Shown here: positions 8,338-16,521 of the stretch, piece after piece
How the letters are laid out: each line of letters begins with the position of its first letter
Numbering within the stretch: the stretch's first letter is position 1
Source: Cronobacter sakazakii
GTDB lineage: Bacteria > Pseudomonadota > Gammaproteobacteria > Enterobacterales > Enterobacteriaceae
Assembly (NCBI RefSeq): GCF_000982825.1
Contig: NZ_CP011047.1
Span: forward strand, 1,798,001 to 1,862,000
Length of the DNA stretch: 64,000 bases
Reading direction: 5' to 3'
Program-made: the position numbers and the translations under genes
Notes under the pieces: generated by a model
What the model saw: only the letters and a program-made list of their open reading frames with translations
Told to the model about the DNA's origin: nothing
Database searches by the model: none

Positions 8338-9600
8338 ATGCCACGTTCGCTTTATCACACCGACAGCGCCCTTAACGCCGACACGCTGCTGCCGCTGCCC
8401 GCGCAGTACGGCGGCCCGGTCTGGGTTTATGACGCGCAGATCATCCGCGCGCAAATCGACCGCCTGCGCCAGTTCGACGTTATTCGTTTTGCGCAGAAAG
8501 CCTGCTCGAATATTCATATTTTGCGTCTGATGCGCGAGGCGGGCGTTAAAGTGGATTCCGTGTCGCTCGGCGAGATCGAACGCGCTATCGCCGCGGGCTA
8601 CGATCCGCGCCAGAACCCGGATGACATCGTATTTACGGCGGATGTGCTGGACGACGCTACCATCGCCCGCGTGCATGAACTGGGCGTGCCGGTCAACGCA
8701 GGCTCGGTGGATATGCTGGCGCAGCTCGGCGCGGTATCGCCGGGGCATCGGGTCTGGCTGCGCATTAATCCGGGCTTTGGCCACGGCCACAGCCAGAAAA
8801 CCAACACCGGCGGCGAGAACAGCAAGCACGGTATCTGGTACAGCGATCTCCCGGCGGCGCTGGCGGTGATGCAGCGCTATCAGCTGAAGCTGGTTGGCAT
8901 GCACATGCATATCGGCTCCGGCGTCGATTACGGACATCTGGAACGCGTATGCGGCGCGATGGTAAGCCAGGTGATCGAGTTCGGCCAGGATCTGGAGGCG
9001 ATCTCCGCCGGCGGCGGGCTGTCCATTCCTTACCGCGAAGGCGACGAAACCATCGATACCGACCACTATTTCGGCCTGTGGAATCGCGCCCGCGAGCAGA
9101 TCGCCGCGCACTTTGGCCACCCGATCAAGCTTGAGATTGAGCCTGGGCGTTTTCTGGTGGCGGAAGCGGGCGTGCTGGTGGCGCAGGTGCGCAGCGTGAA
9201 AGAGATGGGATCGCGCCACTTTGTGCTGATCGACGCGGGCTTCAACGATCTGATGCGCCCGTCGATGTACGGCAGCTATCACCATATTTCCGCGCTGGCG
9301 GCGGATGGGCGCGATCTGCGCGCCGCGCCGCTGCTGGAAACGGTGGTTGCCGGGCCGCTGTGTGAGTCAGGCGATGTGTTTACGCAGCAGGAAGGCGGCA
9401 AAGTGGAAACCCGCGCGCTGCCGGCGGTGCGTCCGGGCGATTATCTGGTGCTGCACGATACCGGCGCGTATGGCGCGTCGATGTCATCAAACTACAACAG
9501 CCGTCCGCTGTTGCCGGAAGTGCTGCTGGAAAACGGCGAGGCGCGCACCATTCGTCGCCGTCAGACGATCGACGAATTACTGGCGCTTGAGCGCTTTTAA
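8338..9600 (+). CDS. lysA: Diaminopimelate decarboxylase
   Basis: 420-aa PLP enzyme that decarboxylates meso-diaminopimelate to lysine, the last step of lysine biosynthesis. The PLP lysine lies in RFAQKACSN (about residue 54). The glycine loop AISAGGGLSIPY and the substrate motif GPLCESGDVF are visible. AAGGAG precedes the ATG. It is divergent from its activator lysR. Its last 24 bp overlap the 3' end of the LacI-type gene, the left boundary of the accessory PTS cluster. Confidence 0.95.
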   Translation: MPRSLYHTDSALNADTLLPLPAQYGGPVWVYDAQIIRAQIDRLRQFDVIRFAQKACSNIHILRLMREAGVKVDSVSLGEIERAIAAGYDPRQNPDDIVFTADVLDDATIARVHELGVPVNAGSVDMLAQLGAVSPGHRVWLRINPGFGHGHSQKTNTGGENSKHGIWYSDLPAALAVMQRYQLKLVGMHMHIGSGVDYGHLERVCGAMVSQVIEFGQDLEAISAGGGLSIPYREGDETIDTDHYFGLWNRAREQIAAHFGHPIKLEIEPGRFLVAEAGVLVAQVRSVKEMGSRHFVLIDAGFNDLMRPSMYGSYHHISALAADGRDLRAAPLLETVVAGPLCESGDVFTQQEGGKVETRALPAVRPGDYLVLHDTGAYGASMSSNYNSRPLLPEVLLENGEARTIRRRQTIDELLALERF

Positions 9601-10614
9601 CGGCGTGACGGCGTAAGGGCCGGGTGCGACGGAATCCCGCAATACCAGCGTGCCGGTAAATGGCGGGATCGCGGCGAGCGGTTCGTCGCGCGCCAGCCGC
9701 ACCGCGCTCTCAATCGCGGTGGTTATCATATCTTCGATCGGCAGACAGACCGTCGAGAGCCCAGGCTCAAGCCAGGCGGCGCTCGGCGCGTCGTCGAAGC
9801 CGAACAGCGACACATCTTCAGGAATACGCAGGCCCGCCTGGTAGAGCGCCTTTGACGCCCCGAGCGCCATATCGTCGTTGCAGGCGAACAGCGCGGTGAA
9901 GCGCACGCCGCGCTCCAGCAGCTCTTTACAGCGCGCGTGGCCGCCGCTCATGCTTGAATCGCCGTTTTTAATCAGCGCCTCGTTCCCGGCGATGCCGTGC
10001 TTTTCCAGCGCGCGACGATAGCCGAGCAGACGCGCCTGCCCGGTGGGCGTGGCGAGCGACACCGTGATGCAGGCTATCTCCCGGTGCCCCTGTTCAATCA
10101 GATATTCCACCGCCTGAAAAGCCGCGTCCTGCTGTTCGAAAAAGACGCAGCGTTCGCGCGCCTGGCTGACGTCGCGGTTGATAATCACCAGCGGCACGGC
10201 GGTGTTATCGATAAGTTCCATAATCGCGGTTTCGCTCATATGGCGGGTATAGAGGACGATGGCGTCGCACTGTCTGTCCGCCAGCATCTGCACGGCTTCC
10301 AGCTCGCGCGCGGGCGTGTCGTGGCCGTCGGTGACGATGAGCTGTTTGCCGTGCGCCTCGGTCTGGCGCGACGCCTGCTGCAACAGACGCCCGAAGTAAA
10401 AGCCGTTAAAGCTCGATACCACGAGGCCAATGCTGTTACTGGTGCGGTGTGCCAGCGAACGAGCCAGCAGGTTAGGGCGGTATCCCAGTTCTTCCATCGC
10501 CCGGAACACCTGCGCGCGGGTGCTCTCTTTCACCTGGCCTGTGTTGTTCAGCACGCGTGAAACGGTCGCTTTGGAAACGCCTGCCCAAACTGAAACATCC
10601 CGCATTGTCACCAT
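9577..10614 (-). CDS. LacI-family transcriptional regulator of the PTS cluster (AscG-like)
   Basis: 345-aa LacI/GalR-type repressor. The N-terminal helix-turn-helix is TMRDVSVWAGVSKATVSRVL, the hinge helix region is NLLARSLAHRTS, and a periplasmic-binding-protein-like sensor domain with NDDMALGASKAL follows. Overall pattern resembles AscG of the E. coli arbutin/salicin/cellobiose system. The ATG at 10614 (MVTMRDV) is preferred over 10605 and 10662 on ribosome-site grounds; 10605 is possible. It is divergent from the PTS EIIC gene and shares a 275-bp promoter region. The ligand is probably a phosphorylated or free beta-glucoside, by context only. No clear LacI-type operator was found in the shared region. 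Confidence 0.82.
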   Translation of the reverse strand: MVTMRDVSVWAGVSKATVSRVLNNTGQVKESTRAQVFRAMEELGYRPNLLARSLAHRTSNSIGLVVSSFNGFYFGRLLQQASRQTEAHGKQLIVTDGHDTPARELEAVQMLADRQCDAIVLYTRHMSETAIMELIDNTAVPLVIINRDVSQARERCVFFEQQDAAFQAVEYLIEQGHREIACITVSLATPTGQARLLGYRRALEKHGIAGNEALIKNGDSSMSGGHARCKELLERGVRFTALFACNDDMALGASKALYQAGLRIPEDVSLFGFDDAPSAAWLEPGLSTVCLPIEDMITTAIESAVRLARDEPLAAIPPFTGTLVLRDSVAPGPYAVTPLKALKRQ

Positions 10615-10718
10615 TCCCTTCGCTCCCGTTGTCGTCGTGATTCGATGGAGTTTAACACACAAGCCGGACCGCGACGGAGCCGCCCACGCACGCTGTCGGC
10701 GCGTTCACACCGGCCCCG

Positions 10719-10736
10719 TTTCTGGTATACCAAATT
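10719..10736. promoter_or_regulatory. UxuR-type operator 1
   Basis: The core TGGTATACCA (10723-10732) is a perfect 10-bp palindrome and equals the centre of the UxuR/ExuR consensus AAATTGGTATACCAATTT. It lies in the divergent promoter region of the PTS cluster, which encodes its own UxuR-like regulator. Confidence 0.6.
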
Positions 10737-10752
10737 TCATAAATTGCATTTT

Positions 10753-10764
10753 TTGGAATACCAA
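10753..10764. promoter_or_regulatory. UxuR-type operator 2
   Basis: TTGG-AATA-CCAA inverted repeat, centred 31 bp (about three turns) downstream of operator 1. One central base departs from the TTGGTATACCAA palindrome. Confidence 0.55.
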
Positions 10765-10813
10765 TGGCCGGTTGTGGGAGAAGCGTCACAGATAATTGTG
10801 CCAGTCGATCCTA

Positions 10814-10833
10814 TTTTTTGGCATACCAAAAAA
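10814..10833. promoter_or_regulatory. UxuR-type operator 3
   Basis: TTTTTTGG-CATA-CCAAAAAA has perfect 8-bp arms. It is centred 65 bp downstream of operator 2 and 66 bp before the EIIC start, a likely position for repression of the PTS genes. Confidence 0.6.
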
Positions 10834-10889
10834 GGTGTTCAGCGGTAACCTTTCCATTAAAAAAGCCACATTCAAAGAGGGCACACCCT

Positions 10890-12227
10890 ATGGCGTTCCA
10901 GGAAAAGTTGATCGATTCTCTGGGCAGTTTCGCGACTAAATTCAACAGTTACCGCTATATCATGGCGATCAAAGCGTCGTTTATTACGCTGATGCCGGTG
11001 ATTATCGTCGGCGCGTTTTCGGTGCTGATTTCCAATATGGTACTGGATCCGAAAAACGGGCTGGCGAGCTTTCAGGCGCTGTCGTTCCTGGCGGCGCTCA
11101 AGCCCATCACCAGCGCCATTAACTACGCGACGCTGAACTTCTTAAACATCGGCGCGGTGTTTTTGATTGGCATTGAGCTTGGGCGCATCAACGGCATCAA
11201 GACGCTTTTCCCCGGCCTGCTGGCGGTGATCTGTTTTATCTGCGTGACGCCAACCACGGTCGAAATGCTGGTGGATGGCGAAATGCATGTGGTTAAAGAT
11301 GTGCTGCTGCGCCAGTTCTCTGACACCCGCAGTTTGTTCCTCGGGATGTTTATCGCCATTCTCTCCGTTGAGATCTATACCTGGCTTGAGCACCGCGACG
11401 GGCTGAAAATCAAAATGCCTGATACCGTGCCGCCAAACGTCTCGGCGTCGTTTTCGGCACTGATCCCGGCGATCATTACCACTACCGCTATCGCCACATT
11501 CGGTTTCGTGTTCCATCAGGTGACCGGCATGTATCTCTACGACGCGGTCTATCAGGTGGTGCAGCAGCCGCTGGAGCGCGTGGTGCAAAGCCTGCCGGGT
11601 ATTCTGCTGCTGATGTTCGTCGCCCAGCTTTTCTGGGTTATCGGCATTCACGGTAACCAGATGATTAAGCCGATTCGCGAACCGCTGCTGCTCGGCGCGA
11701 TTACCGTCAACATGAGCGCGTTCGAACAGGGCAAAGAGGTGCCGAACATCATCACGATGCCGTTCTGGGATGTCTATATGAGCATCGGCGGCTCCGGGCT
11801 GACCATCGGCCTGCTTATCGCGGTGATGATCGCCACCAAACGCAAAGAGATGAAAGAGATAGCCAAGCTCTCGTTTGGCCCCGGCATTTTCAATATTAAT
11901 GAACCGGTGATTTTCGGGATGCCGATTATGCTCAACCCGATCCTCGCGGTGCCGTTTATCATCACGCCGCTGGTGACCGGCACGATAGGCTATTTCGCAA
12001 CGGTCATGGGCTTTGCCGGGAAAGCCGTGGTGATGGTGCCCTGGACCACGCCGCCGCTGATTAACGCCTGGCTCTCCACCGCAGGCTCAATGGGCGCGGT
12101 CGTCACGCAACTGGTCTGCATTCTGGTCTCCATTCTTATCTATCTGCCGTTTGTGAAGATCGCGTCGCGCCGTGCCGAACAGGCGCAGGCAGAAGCCACT
12201 CGCGTTGAAACCGCGAAAAACGTATGA
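10890..12227 (+). CDS. PTS Lac/Cel-family EIIC sugar permease
   Basis: 445-aa membrane component of a lactose/cellobiose-family phosphotransferase system. It imports a disaccharide or beta-glucoside and passes it to EIIB for phosphorylation. About ten hydrophobic segments are visible, with family motifs FWVIGIHGNQMIKPIREP near residue 250, FNINEPVIFGMPIMLNP near residue 335, and PWTTPPLINAWLST near residue 385. The ATG at 10890 is chosen because AAGAGGG precedes it and the family begins MAFQEKLIDSL; an in-frame ATG at 10764 lies inside operator 2. It is the first gene of a plus-strand operon with the GH1 and EIIB genes. The sugar is not determinable from sequence; cellobiose-like is the family default. 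Confidence 0.88.
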   Translation: MAFQEKLIDSLGSFATKFNSYRYIMAIKASFITLMPVIIVGAFSVLISNMVLDPKNGLASFQALSFLAALKPITSAINYATLNFLNIGAVFLIGIELGRINGIKTLFPGLLAVICFICVTPTTVEMLVDGEMHVVKDVLLRQFSDTRSLFLGMFIAILSVEIYTWLEHRDGLKIKMPDTVPPNVSASFSALIPAIITTTAIATFGFVFHQVTGMYLYDAVYQVVQQPLERVVQSLPGILLLMFVAQLFWVIGIHGNQMIKPIREPLLLGAITVNMSAFEQGKEVPNIITMPFWDVYMSIGGSGLTIGLLIAVMIATKRKEMKEIAKLSFGPGIFNINEPVIFGMPIMLNPILAVPFIITPLVTGTIGYFATVMGFAGKAVVMVPWTTPPLINAWLSTAGSMGAVVTQLVCILVSILIYLPFVKIASRRAEQAQAEATRVETAKNV

Positions 12228-12234
12228 GGACCGC

Positions 12235-13662
12235 ATGAGCGAAAAAACTCTCGCCATCCCGCAGGATTTCATTCTCGGCGCGGCGTCGTCCGCCTGGCAG
12301 ACCGAAGGGTGGAGCGGCAAAAAACCGGGCCAGGATTCGTGGCTCGATCTCTGGTATCTGAACGATCGCCACGTCTGGCACGACGGCTACGGCCCGGCGG
12401 GCGCGACGGATCTTATCAATCGCTACGAAGAAGACGTGGCGCTGATGAAACAGGCGGGGCTGACGCACTATCGCACGTCGATCAACTGGTCGCGCTTTTT
12501 CACCGACTATGAAAACGGTGTTGTCGATGAAGAGTACGCGGCGTATTACGACCGCTTTCTGGATGCGATCAGGGCGGCGGGCGTCGAACCGATGATCTGC
12601 CTGGAGCATTACGAGCTGCCGGGCTATCTCTTTGAAACCTACGGCGGCTGGTCGTCCAAAAAGGTGGTCGAGCTGTTCGTTCTCTACGCCGAAAAAGTCT
12701 TTGAGCGCTACCACCACAAAGTGTCGCGCTGGTTTACCTTTAACGAACCGATTGTGGTGCAGACGCGCGTCTATCTCGATGCGCTGCGCTGGCCCTATGA
12801 GCAGAACACCGCGACCTGGATGCAGTGGAACCACCATAAAACGCTCGCCACTGCGAAAGTGGTGCGATTGTTTCGCGAGAAGGGCTACGCGGGCAGCGTG
12901 GGGGTGATTCTGAACCCGGAAGTGACCTATCCGCGATCGCGTGCGCCGCACGATGTCAGCGCCGCCGAACGCTACGATCTCTTCTATAACCGTGTTTTTC
13001 TCGACCCGTTAGTCAAGGGCGTCTATCCGCCTGAACTTATGGAGCTGCTTGAGAAACATGGCGTCATGTGGGAATACAGCGAAGAGGAGCTTGCGATTAT
13101 TCGCGACAACACCGTGGATGAGCTTGGCATCAATCTTTATTACCCGCATCGCGTCAAAGCGCCGTCGCGCGCCTGGCACCCGGAGACGCCGTTCCATCCG
13201 GCGTATTACTACGAGCCGTTTGAACTGCCGGGGCGGCGAATGAACAAATCGCGCGGCTGGGAGATCTACCCACGCATTATTTACGACATGGCGATGCGGC
13301 TCAAAAACGACTACGGCAACATCCCGTGGTTTGTCGCAGAGAGCGGAATGGGTGTCGAAAACGAAGCGCAGTTTCGCAACGCCGACGGCATGATTGAAGA
13401 TGATTACCGCATCGGGTTTATCGGCGAGCACCTGTACCAGACGCTGCTGGCGCGCGAGGCGGGGGCCAATTGCCAGGGTTATATGCTGTGGGCGTTTACC
13501 GATAACGTCTCGCCCATGAACGCCTTTAAAAACCGTTATGGTCTGGTCGAAATTGACTTAGCAAACCAGCGCGCGCGGCGGCCGAAAAAATCCCTGCACT
13601 GGTACAGGCGGCTGCGCGAGTCGCGCACGCTGACGCTTACGATTGATGATGAATGGAAATAA
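12235..13662 (+). CDS. Glycoside hydrolase family 1, probable 6-phospho-beta-glycosidase
   Basis: 475-aa GH1 enzyme expected to split the phosphorylated disaccharide inside the cell. The acid/base Glu lies in WFTFNEP (about residue 167). The nucleophile motif reads VAESGMG (about residue 365), with Ser where most GH1 members have ENG. Near the C-terminus SPMNAFKNRYG supplies a Ser, Lys and Tyr like the phosphate-binding S...KxRY set of phospho-glycosidases, rather than the WAEG of non-phospho enzymes. The start is 7 bp after the EIIC stop with GAGGA upstream. The substrate may be a less usual beta-linked sugar given the motif change and the UxuR-type control. Confidence 0.85.
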   Translation: MSEKTLAIPQDFILGAASSAWQTEGWSGKKPGQDSWLDLWYLNDRHVWHDGYGPAGATDLINRYEEDVALMKQAGLTHYRTSINWSRFFTDYENGVVDEEYAAYYDRFLDAIRAAGVEPMICLEHYELPGYLFETYGGWSSKKVVELFVLYAEKVFERYHHKVSRWFTFNEPIVVQTRVYLDALRWPYEQNTATWMQWNHHKTLATAKVVRLFREKGYAGSVGVILNPEVTYPRSRAPHDVSAAERYDLFYNRVFLDPLVKGVYPPELMELLEKHGVMWEYSEEELAIIRDNTVDELGINLYYPHRVKAPSRAWHPETPFHPAYYYEPFELPGRRMNKSRGWEIYPRIIYDMAMRLKNDYGNIPWFVAESGMGVENEAQFRNADGMIEDDYRIGFIGEHLYQTLLAREAGANCQGYMLWAFTDNVSPMNAFKNRYGLVEIDLANQRARRPKKSLHWYRRLRESRTLTLTIDDEWK

Positions 13663-13671
13663 GGACCGCTG

Positions 13672-13989
13672 ATGAAACGTATCGTACTGTGTTGTTCCGC
13701 TGGCATGTCCACGTCGCTTGTGGTCACCAAAATGGAAAAAACCGCCGCCGAACGCGGGCTTGAACTGAACATCTACGCTATTCCCGAGCAGAATCTGCGC
13801 GATGAACTGGAACTCCACGGCGGCGATATTCAGGCGGTGCTGCTGGGGCCGCAGGTACGCTTTAAGCTTGCCGAAAATAAAAAGCTGACTGACGAACACC
13901 AGATCCCGATCGCGGTCATTGATTCTGTCGCTTATGGCACGCTTAACGGCGCGAAAGTTCTCGATCAGGCGTTATCTCTGGTAATCTAA
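13672..13989 (+). CDS. PTS Lac/Cel-family EIIB phosphocarrier
   Basis: 105-aa cytoplasmic EIIB. The phosphorylated cysteine is in the N-terminal loop CCSAGMSTSLVV (Cys8, preceded by Cys7), and the fold-typical stretch AVLLGPQVRFKL follows. It starts 9 bp after the GH1 stop with AAGGA upstream, so it is co-translated with it. No EIIA gene follows, so phosphate from HPr must come through an EIIA encoded elsewhere, for example a chitobiose-type one. Length and motifs are normal. Confidence 0.9.
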   Translation: MKRIVLCCSAGMSTSLVVTKMEKTAAERGLELNIYAIPEQNLRDELELHGGDIQAVLLGPQVRFKLAENKKLTDEHQIPIAVIDSVAYGTLNGAKVLDQALSLVI

Positions 13990-14050
13990 CGCGCCGCGAA
14001 GCCCGCTTGCGGCACGCGAAATTGGGTCCATTCAGAGCACAGGTGATCAC

Positions 14051-14824
14051 GTGGAGAAGGCAGTCGTTCCGCCGGAGAAAAAGCAGTATCAGGAGATTGG
14101 TGAGGATCTGCGCGCGCAAATTATCCAGGGCCACTACCCGGTCGGCTCCCGTCTTCCGCCGGAGCGCAATATCGCCGAGAAATATGGCGTCAGCCGCACC
14201 ATCGTGCGCGAGGCGCTGCTGATGCTGGAGCTACAGGGCACCGTGGATATTCGCCAGGGGTCCGGCGTCTATGTGATGCGCATTCCGGCGGAGCACGAAG
14301 CCGAAGAGGAGCGCTTTTTCTCAAGCGATATCGGCCCGTTTGAAATGCTGCAGGCGCGGCAATTGCTGGAGAGCAATATCGCGGCGTTCGCGGCGAAAAT
14401 GGCCACCAAAGCGGATATCGACAACCTGCGGCGCATTCTGGAGCAGGAACAGCGCGCCATCGCCATGAATGACACCACGCAGGATAACAACAAGCTGTTT
14501 CATCTGGTGCTGGCGGGCGCGTCGCAAAACCAGATGCTGCTGGCGACGGTGGAAAGCATCTGGCATCACATGGACAGCAGCCCGCTCTGGCAGCAGCTGC
14601 GCGCCCATATCGAAACCCGCGCGCATCGCCTGAAATGGCTTGGCGATTACCAGACCATTCTCGCGGCGCTGCGTCGTCGCGACGTCATGGGGGCCTGGCA
14701 GGCGATGTGGCAACATCTGGAAAATGTGAAAAACAGCCTGATGGAGCTGTCTGATGCCGACGCGCCCGATTTTGACGGCTACTTGTTTGAATCGGTGCCC
14801 ATTTTCCAGGGAAAACTGCAATGA
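14051..14824 (+). CDS. UxuR/ExuR-like GntR-family (FadR/FCD subgroup) regulator
   Basis: 257-aa regulator with GTG start. The winged helix (GSRLPPERNIAEKYGVSRTI, then VREALLMLELQG) is followed by an all-helical FCD domain from about residue 95. It resembles UxuR closely, including LQARQLLESNIA, MWQHLENVKN and FDGYLFES. UxuR-type proteins respond to hexuronate intermediates. Three UxuR-type palindromes lie in front of this cluster, so it probably controls the PTS genes and may cross-talk with the host UxuR/ExuR. It lies 61 bp after the EIIB gene and overlaps the GNAT gene by 4 bp. The ribosome site is weak (AGG at -11). Confidence 0.85.
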   Translation: MEKAVVPPEKKQYQEIGEDLRAQIIQGHYPVGSRLPPERNIAEKYGVSRTIVREALLMLELQGTVDIRQGSGVYVMRIPAEHEAEEERFFSSDIGPFEMLQARQLLESNIAAFAAKMATKADIDNLRRILEQEQRAIAMNDTTQDNNKLFHLVLAGASQNQMLLATVESIWHHMDSSPLWQQLRAHIETRAHRLKWLGDYQTILAALRRRDVMGAWQAMWQHLENVKNSLMELSDADAPDFDGYLFESVPIFQGKLQ

Positions 14825-15297
14825 ACATAGTGCCGCTCTATGAAGCGCCGCAACATGCGGAGCAGGTGACCGACTGGCTGTGGCAGGCGTTCGGCACCTC
14901 GCTGCCGCGCGCGTTTTTTGCAAGTATCGTCACGCACAGCCAGCGGCCGGGTCAGTTGCCACTTACTTTTGTGGCGATTAATGGCGAACGAGTGCTCGGT
15001 ACTGTCGGGCTTTGGCGCTGTGATTTAATCAGCCGTCAGGATCTCTTTCCGTGGCTGGCAGCGCTTTACATCGATGAGGCGCAGCGCGGCAGAGGGCTTG
15101 GCGGGGCGTTACAGCGCGCGGTGATGGACTACGCGCGCGAGCAGGGGTTTTCGGAGCTGTTTCTCTACTCCGCCTGCCGGGATTACTACGAGCGGTTTGG
15201 CTGGGCGTATATCGGCGACGGTCTGGACTATCCGGACCAGACCGTGCATCTGTATCGTTACGATTTATCCGGCTCGGCGGGTGCCACCACGGAGTGA
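14821..15297 (+). CDS. GNAT-family N-acetyltransferase
   Basis: 158-aa GNAT protein. The acetyl-CoA pyrophosphate-binding motif is DEAQRGRGLGGALQRAV near residue 82, preceded by the beta-strand LAALYI, and FYSACRDYYERFGW-like C-terminal motif B is visible as YSACRDYYERFGWAYIG. The substrate is unknown. Its ATG overlaps the stop of the GntR gene (ATGA), so the two are translationally coupled. Its 3' end overlaps galR by 40 bp tail to tail, which marks the right edge of the accessory cluster. It could modify a sugar, an amine or a protein; nothing in the sequence decides. Confidence 0.82.
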   Translation: MNIVPLYEAPQHAEQVTDWLWQAFGTSLPRAFFASIVTHSQRPGQLPLTFVAINGERVLGTVGLWRCDLISRQDLFPWLAALYIDEAQRGRGLGGALQRAVMDYAREQGFSELFLYSACRDYYERFGWAYIGDGLDYPDQTVHLYRYDLSGSAGATTE

Positions 15298-16274
15298 CGG
15301 CGCACCAGCGTCGGGGTAAAGATATTGGTGATTTCCGGTGCGGGGCGGTTATCCGCGAGCGCTAACGCGAGTTCCGCCGCCTGGGTCGCCATCGTGACGA
15401 TCGGGTAGCGGATGGTTGTCAGCCGCGGGCGCACGTAGCGCGACACCAGCACGTCATCAAACCCTATCAGCGAAATCTCCTGCGGCACCGCGATGCCGTT
15501 ATCGTTCAACACGCCCATCGCGCCCGCCGCCATCGAGTCGTTATAACAGGCCACGGCGGTAAATTGTTTTCCCTGCCCGAGCAGCTCGGTCATCGCCTGC
15601 TCGCCGCCGCTCTCGTCTGGTTCCGCCCAGGCGACCAGACGGTCGTTACACGGCAGACTGTGCTCGCGCAGCGCATCGTAGTAACCCTGCAAACGGTCCT
15701 CGGCATCCGAAATTGCATGATTTGAACAGAGATAACCGATGCGCGTATGGCCCTGCTGAATCAAATGGCGAGTGGCAAGCCTGGCGCCGTAGCGGTCGTC
15801 GAGCGCCACGCAGCGTGATTCAAACCCCGGCAGAATGCGGTTAATCAGCACCATGCCTGGGATCTGTTTCATGAGCGGGATAAGGTCTTCATCGGGAATG
15901 GTTTTGGCATGGACCACCAGCGCCGCGCAGCGGTGACGAATCAGTTGTTCAATCGCCTGACGCTCTTTTTGCTCGCTATGGTAGCCGTTACCGATAAGCA
16001 GAAAATTCCCGGTGTGGTAGGCCACCTGTTCCACCGCTTTGACCATTGCCCCGAAGAACGGGTCCGAGACATCGCCCACCACCAGACCAATGGTTTCTGT
16101 GGTCTGCTGGGCCAGCGCCCGGGCATTGGCGTTAGGGTGGTAATTGAGCTGTTCCATGGCGCTCAGCACCGCCTGGCGGGAGGCGTCACTGGCTTTGGGG
16201 GAGTCGTTAATAACGCGGGAGACCGTCGCAACAGAGACTCCCGCAAGCCGCGCAACATCCTTAATAGTCGGCAT
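15258..16274 (-). CDS. galR: GalR, galactose operon repressor
   Basis: 338-aa LacI/GalR repressor, nearly identical in pattern to E. coli GalR. The helix-turn-helix is TIKDVARLAGVSVATVSRVI, the hinge is NANARALAQQTTETIG, and a galactose-binding core follows. It represses gal operons and is released by D-galactose. The E. coli neighbours aas-lplT lie upstream, and the usual lysA neighbour is displaced by the PTS cluster. A GalR-type operator starts 14 bp upstream of its ATG, suggesting self-regulation. Confidence 0.95.
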   Translation of the reverse strand: MPTIKDVARLAGVSVATVSRVINDSPKASDASRQAVLSAMEQLNYHPNANARALAQQTTETIGLVVGDVSDPFFGAMVKAVEQVAYHTGNFLLIGNGYHSEQKERQAIEQLIRHRCAALVVHAKTIPDEDLIPLMKQIPGMVLINRILPGFESRCVALDDRYGARLATRHLIQQGHTRIGYLCSNHAISDAEDRLQGYYDALREHSLPCNDRLVAWAEPDESGGEQAMTELLGQGKQFTAVACYNDSMAAGAMGVLNDNGIAVPQEISLIGFDDVLVSRYVRPRLTTIRYPIVTMATQAAELALALADNRPAPEITNIFTPTLVRRHSVVAPAEPDKS

Positions 16275-16287
16275 TCAGTACCTTCAG

Positions 16288-16303
16288 GGGTAAGCGTTTA
16301 CAC
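16288..16303. promoter_or_regulatory. GalR-type operator at galR
   Basis: Read on the minus strand this is GTGTAAACGCTTACCC, matching the GalR/GalS consensus GTGKAANCGNTTNCAC at 15 of 16 positions. Its place 14 bp before the galR start suggests autoregulation. Confidence 0.6.
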
Positions 16304-16521
16304 TGCGGTAAGTGTTACGGAAAAGCGCAGTCACTTCAAGCCGAATGCCGGTCGGGCGGGCGCTTGCTCACAAAAGACCGGGAGAAAAATAAGAAGAAGA
16401 CCCTGTGGATGTAAACAGAAAAAGCCAAATAATTTCAGGTAAAACCTTTAGTTACACTTTGCGATGGGCTGTTGCGATTGCTGGCTGGCGGGGAGTGTGG
16501 GCGGGTTGCTACATTTGAGAT

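Noticed and set aside
10770..10800. CRP site in the PTS promoter region (TGTGG...TCACA)
   Set aside because: The half-sites are 8 bp apart rather than the required 6, and the left one is imperfect.
14005..14050. Fourth UxuR-type operator before the GntR gene (TTGGGTCCATT)
   Set aside because: The core is two bases too short and lacks the central ATA; not comparable with the three strong sites.
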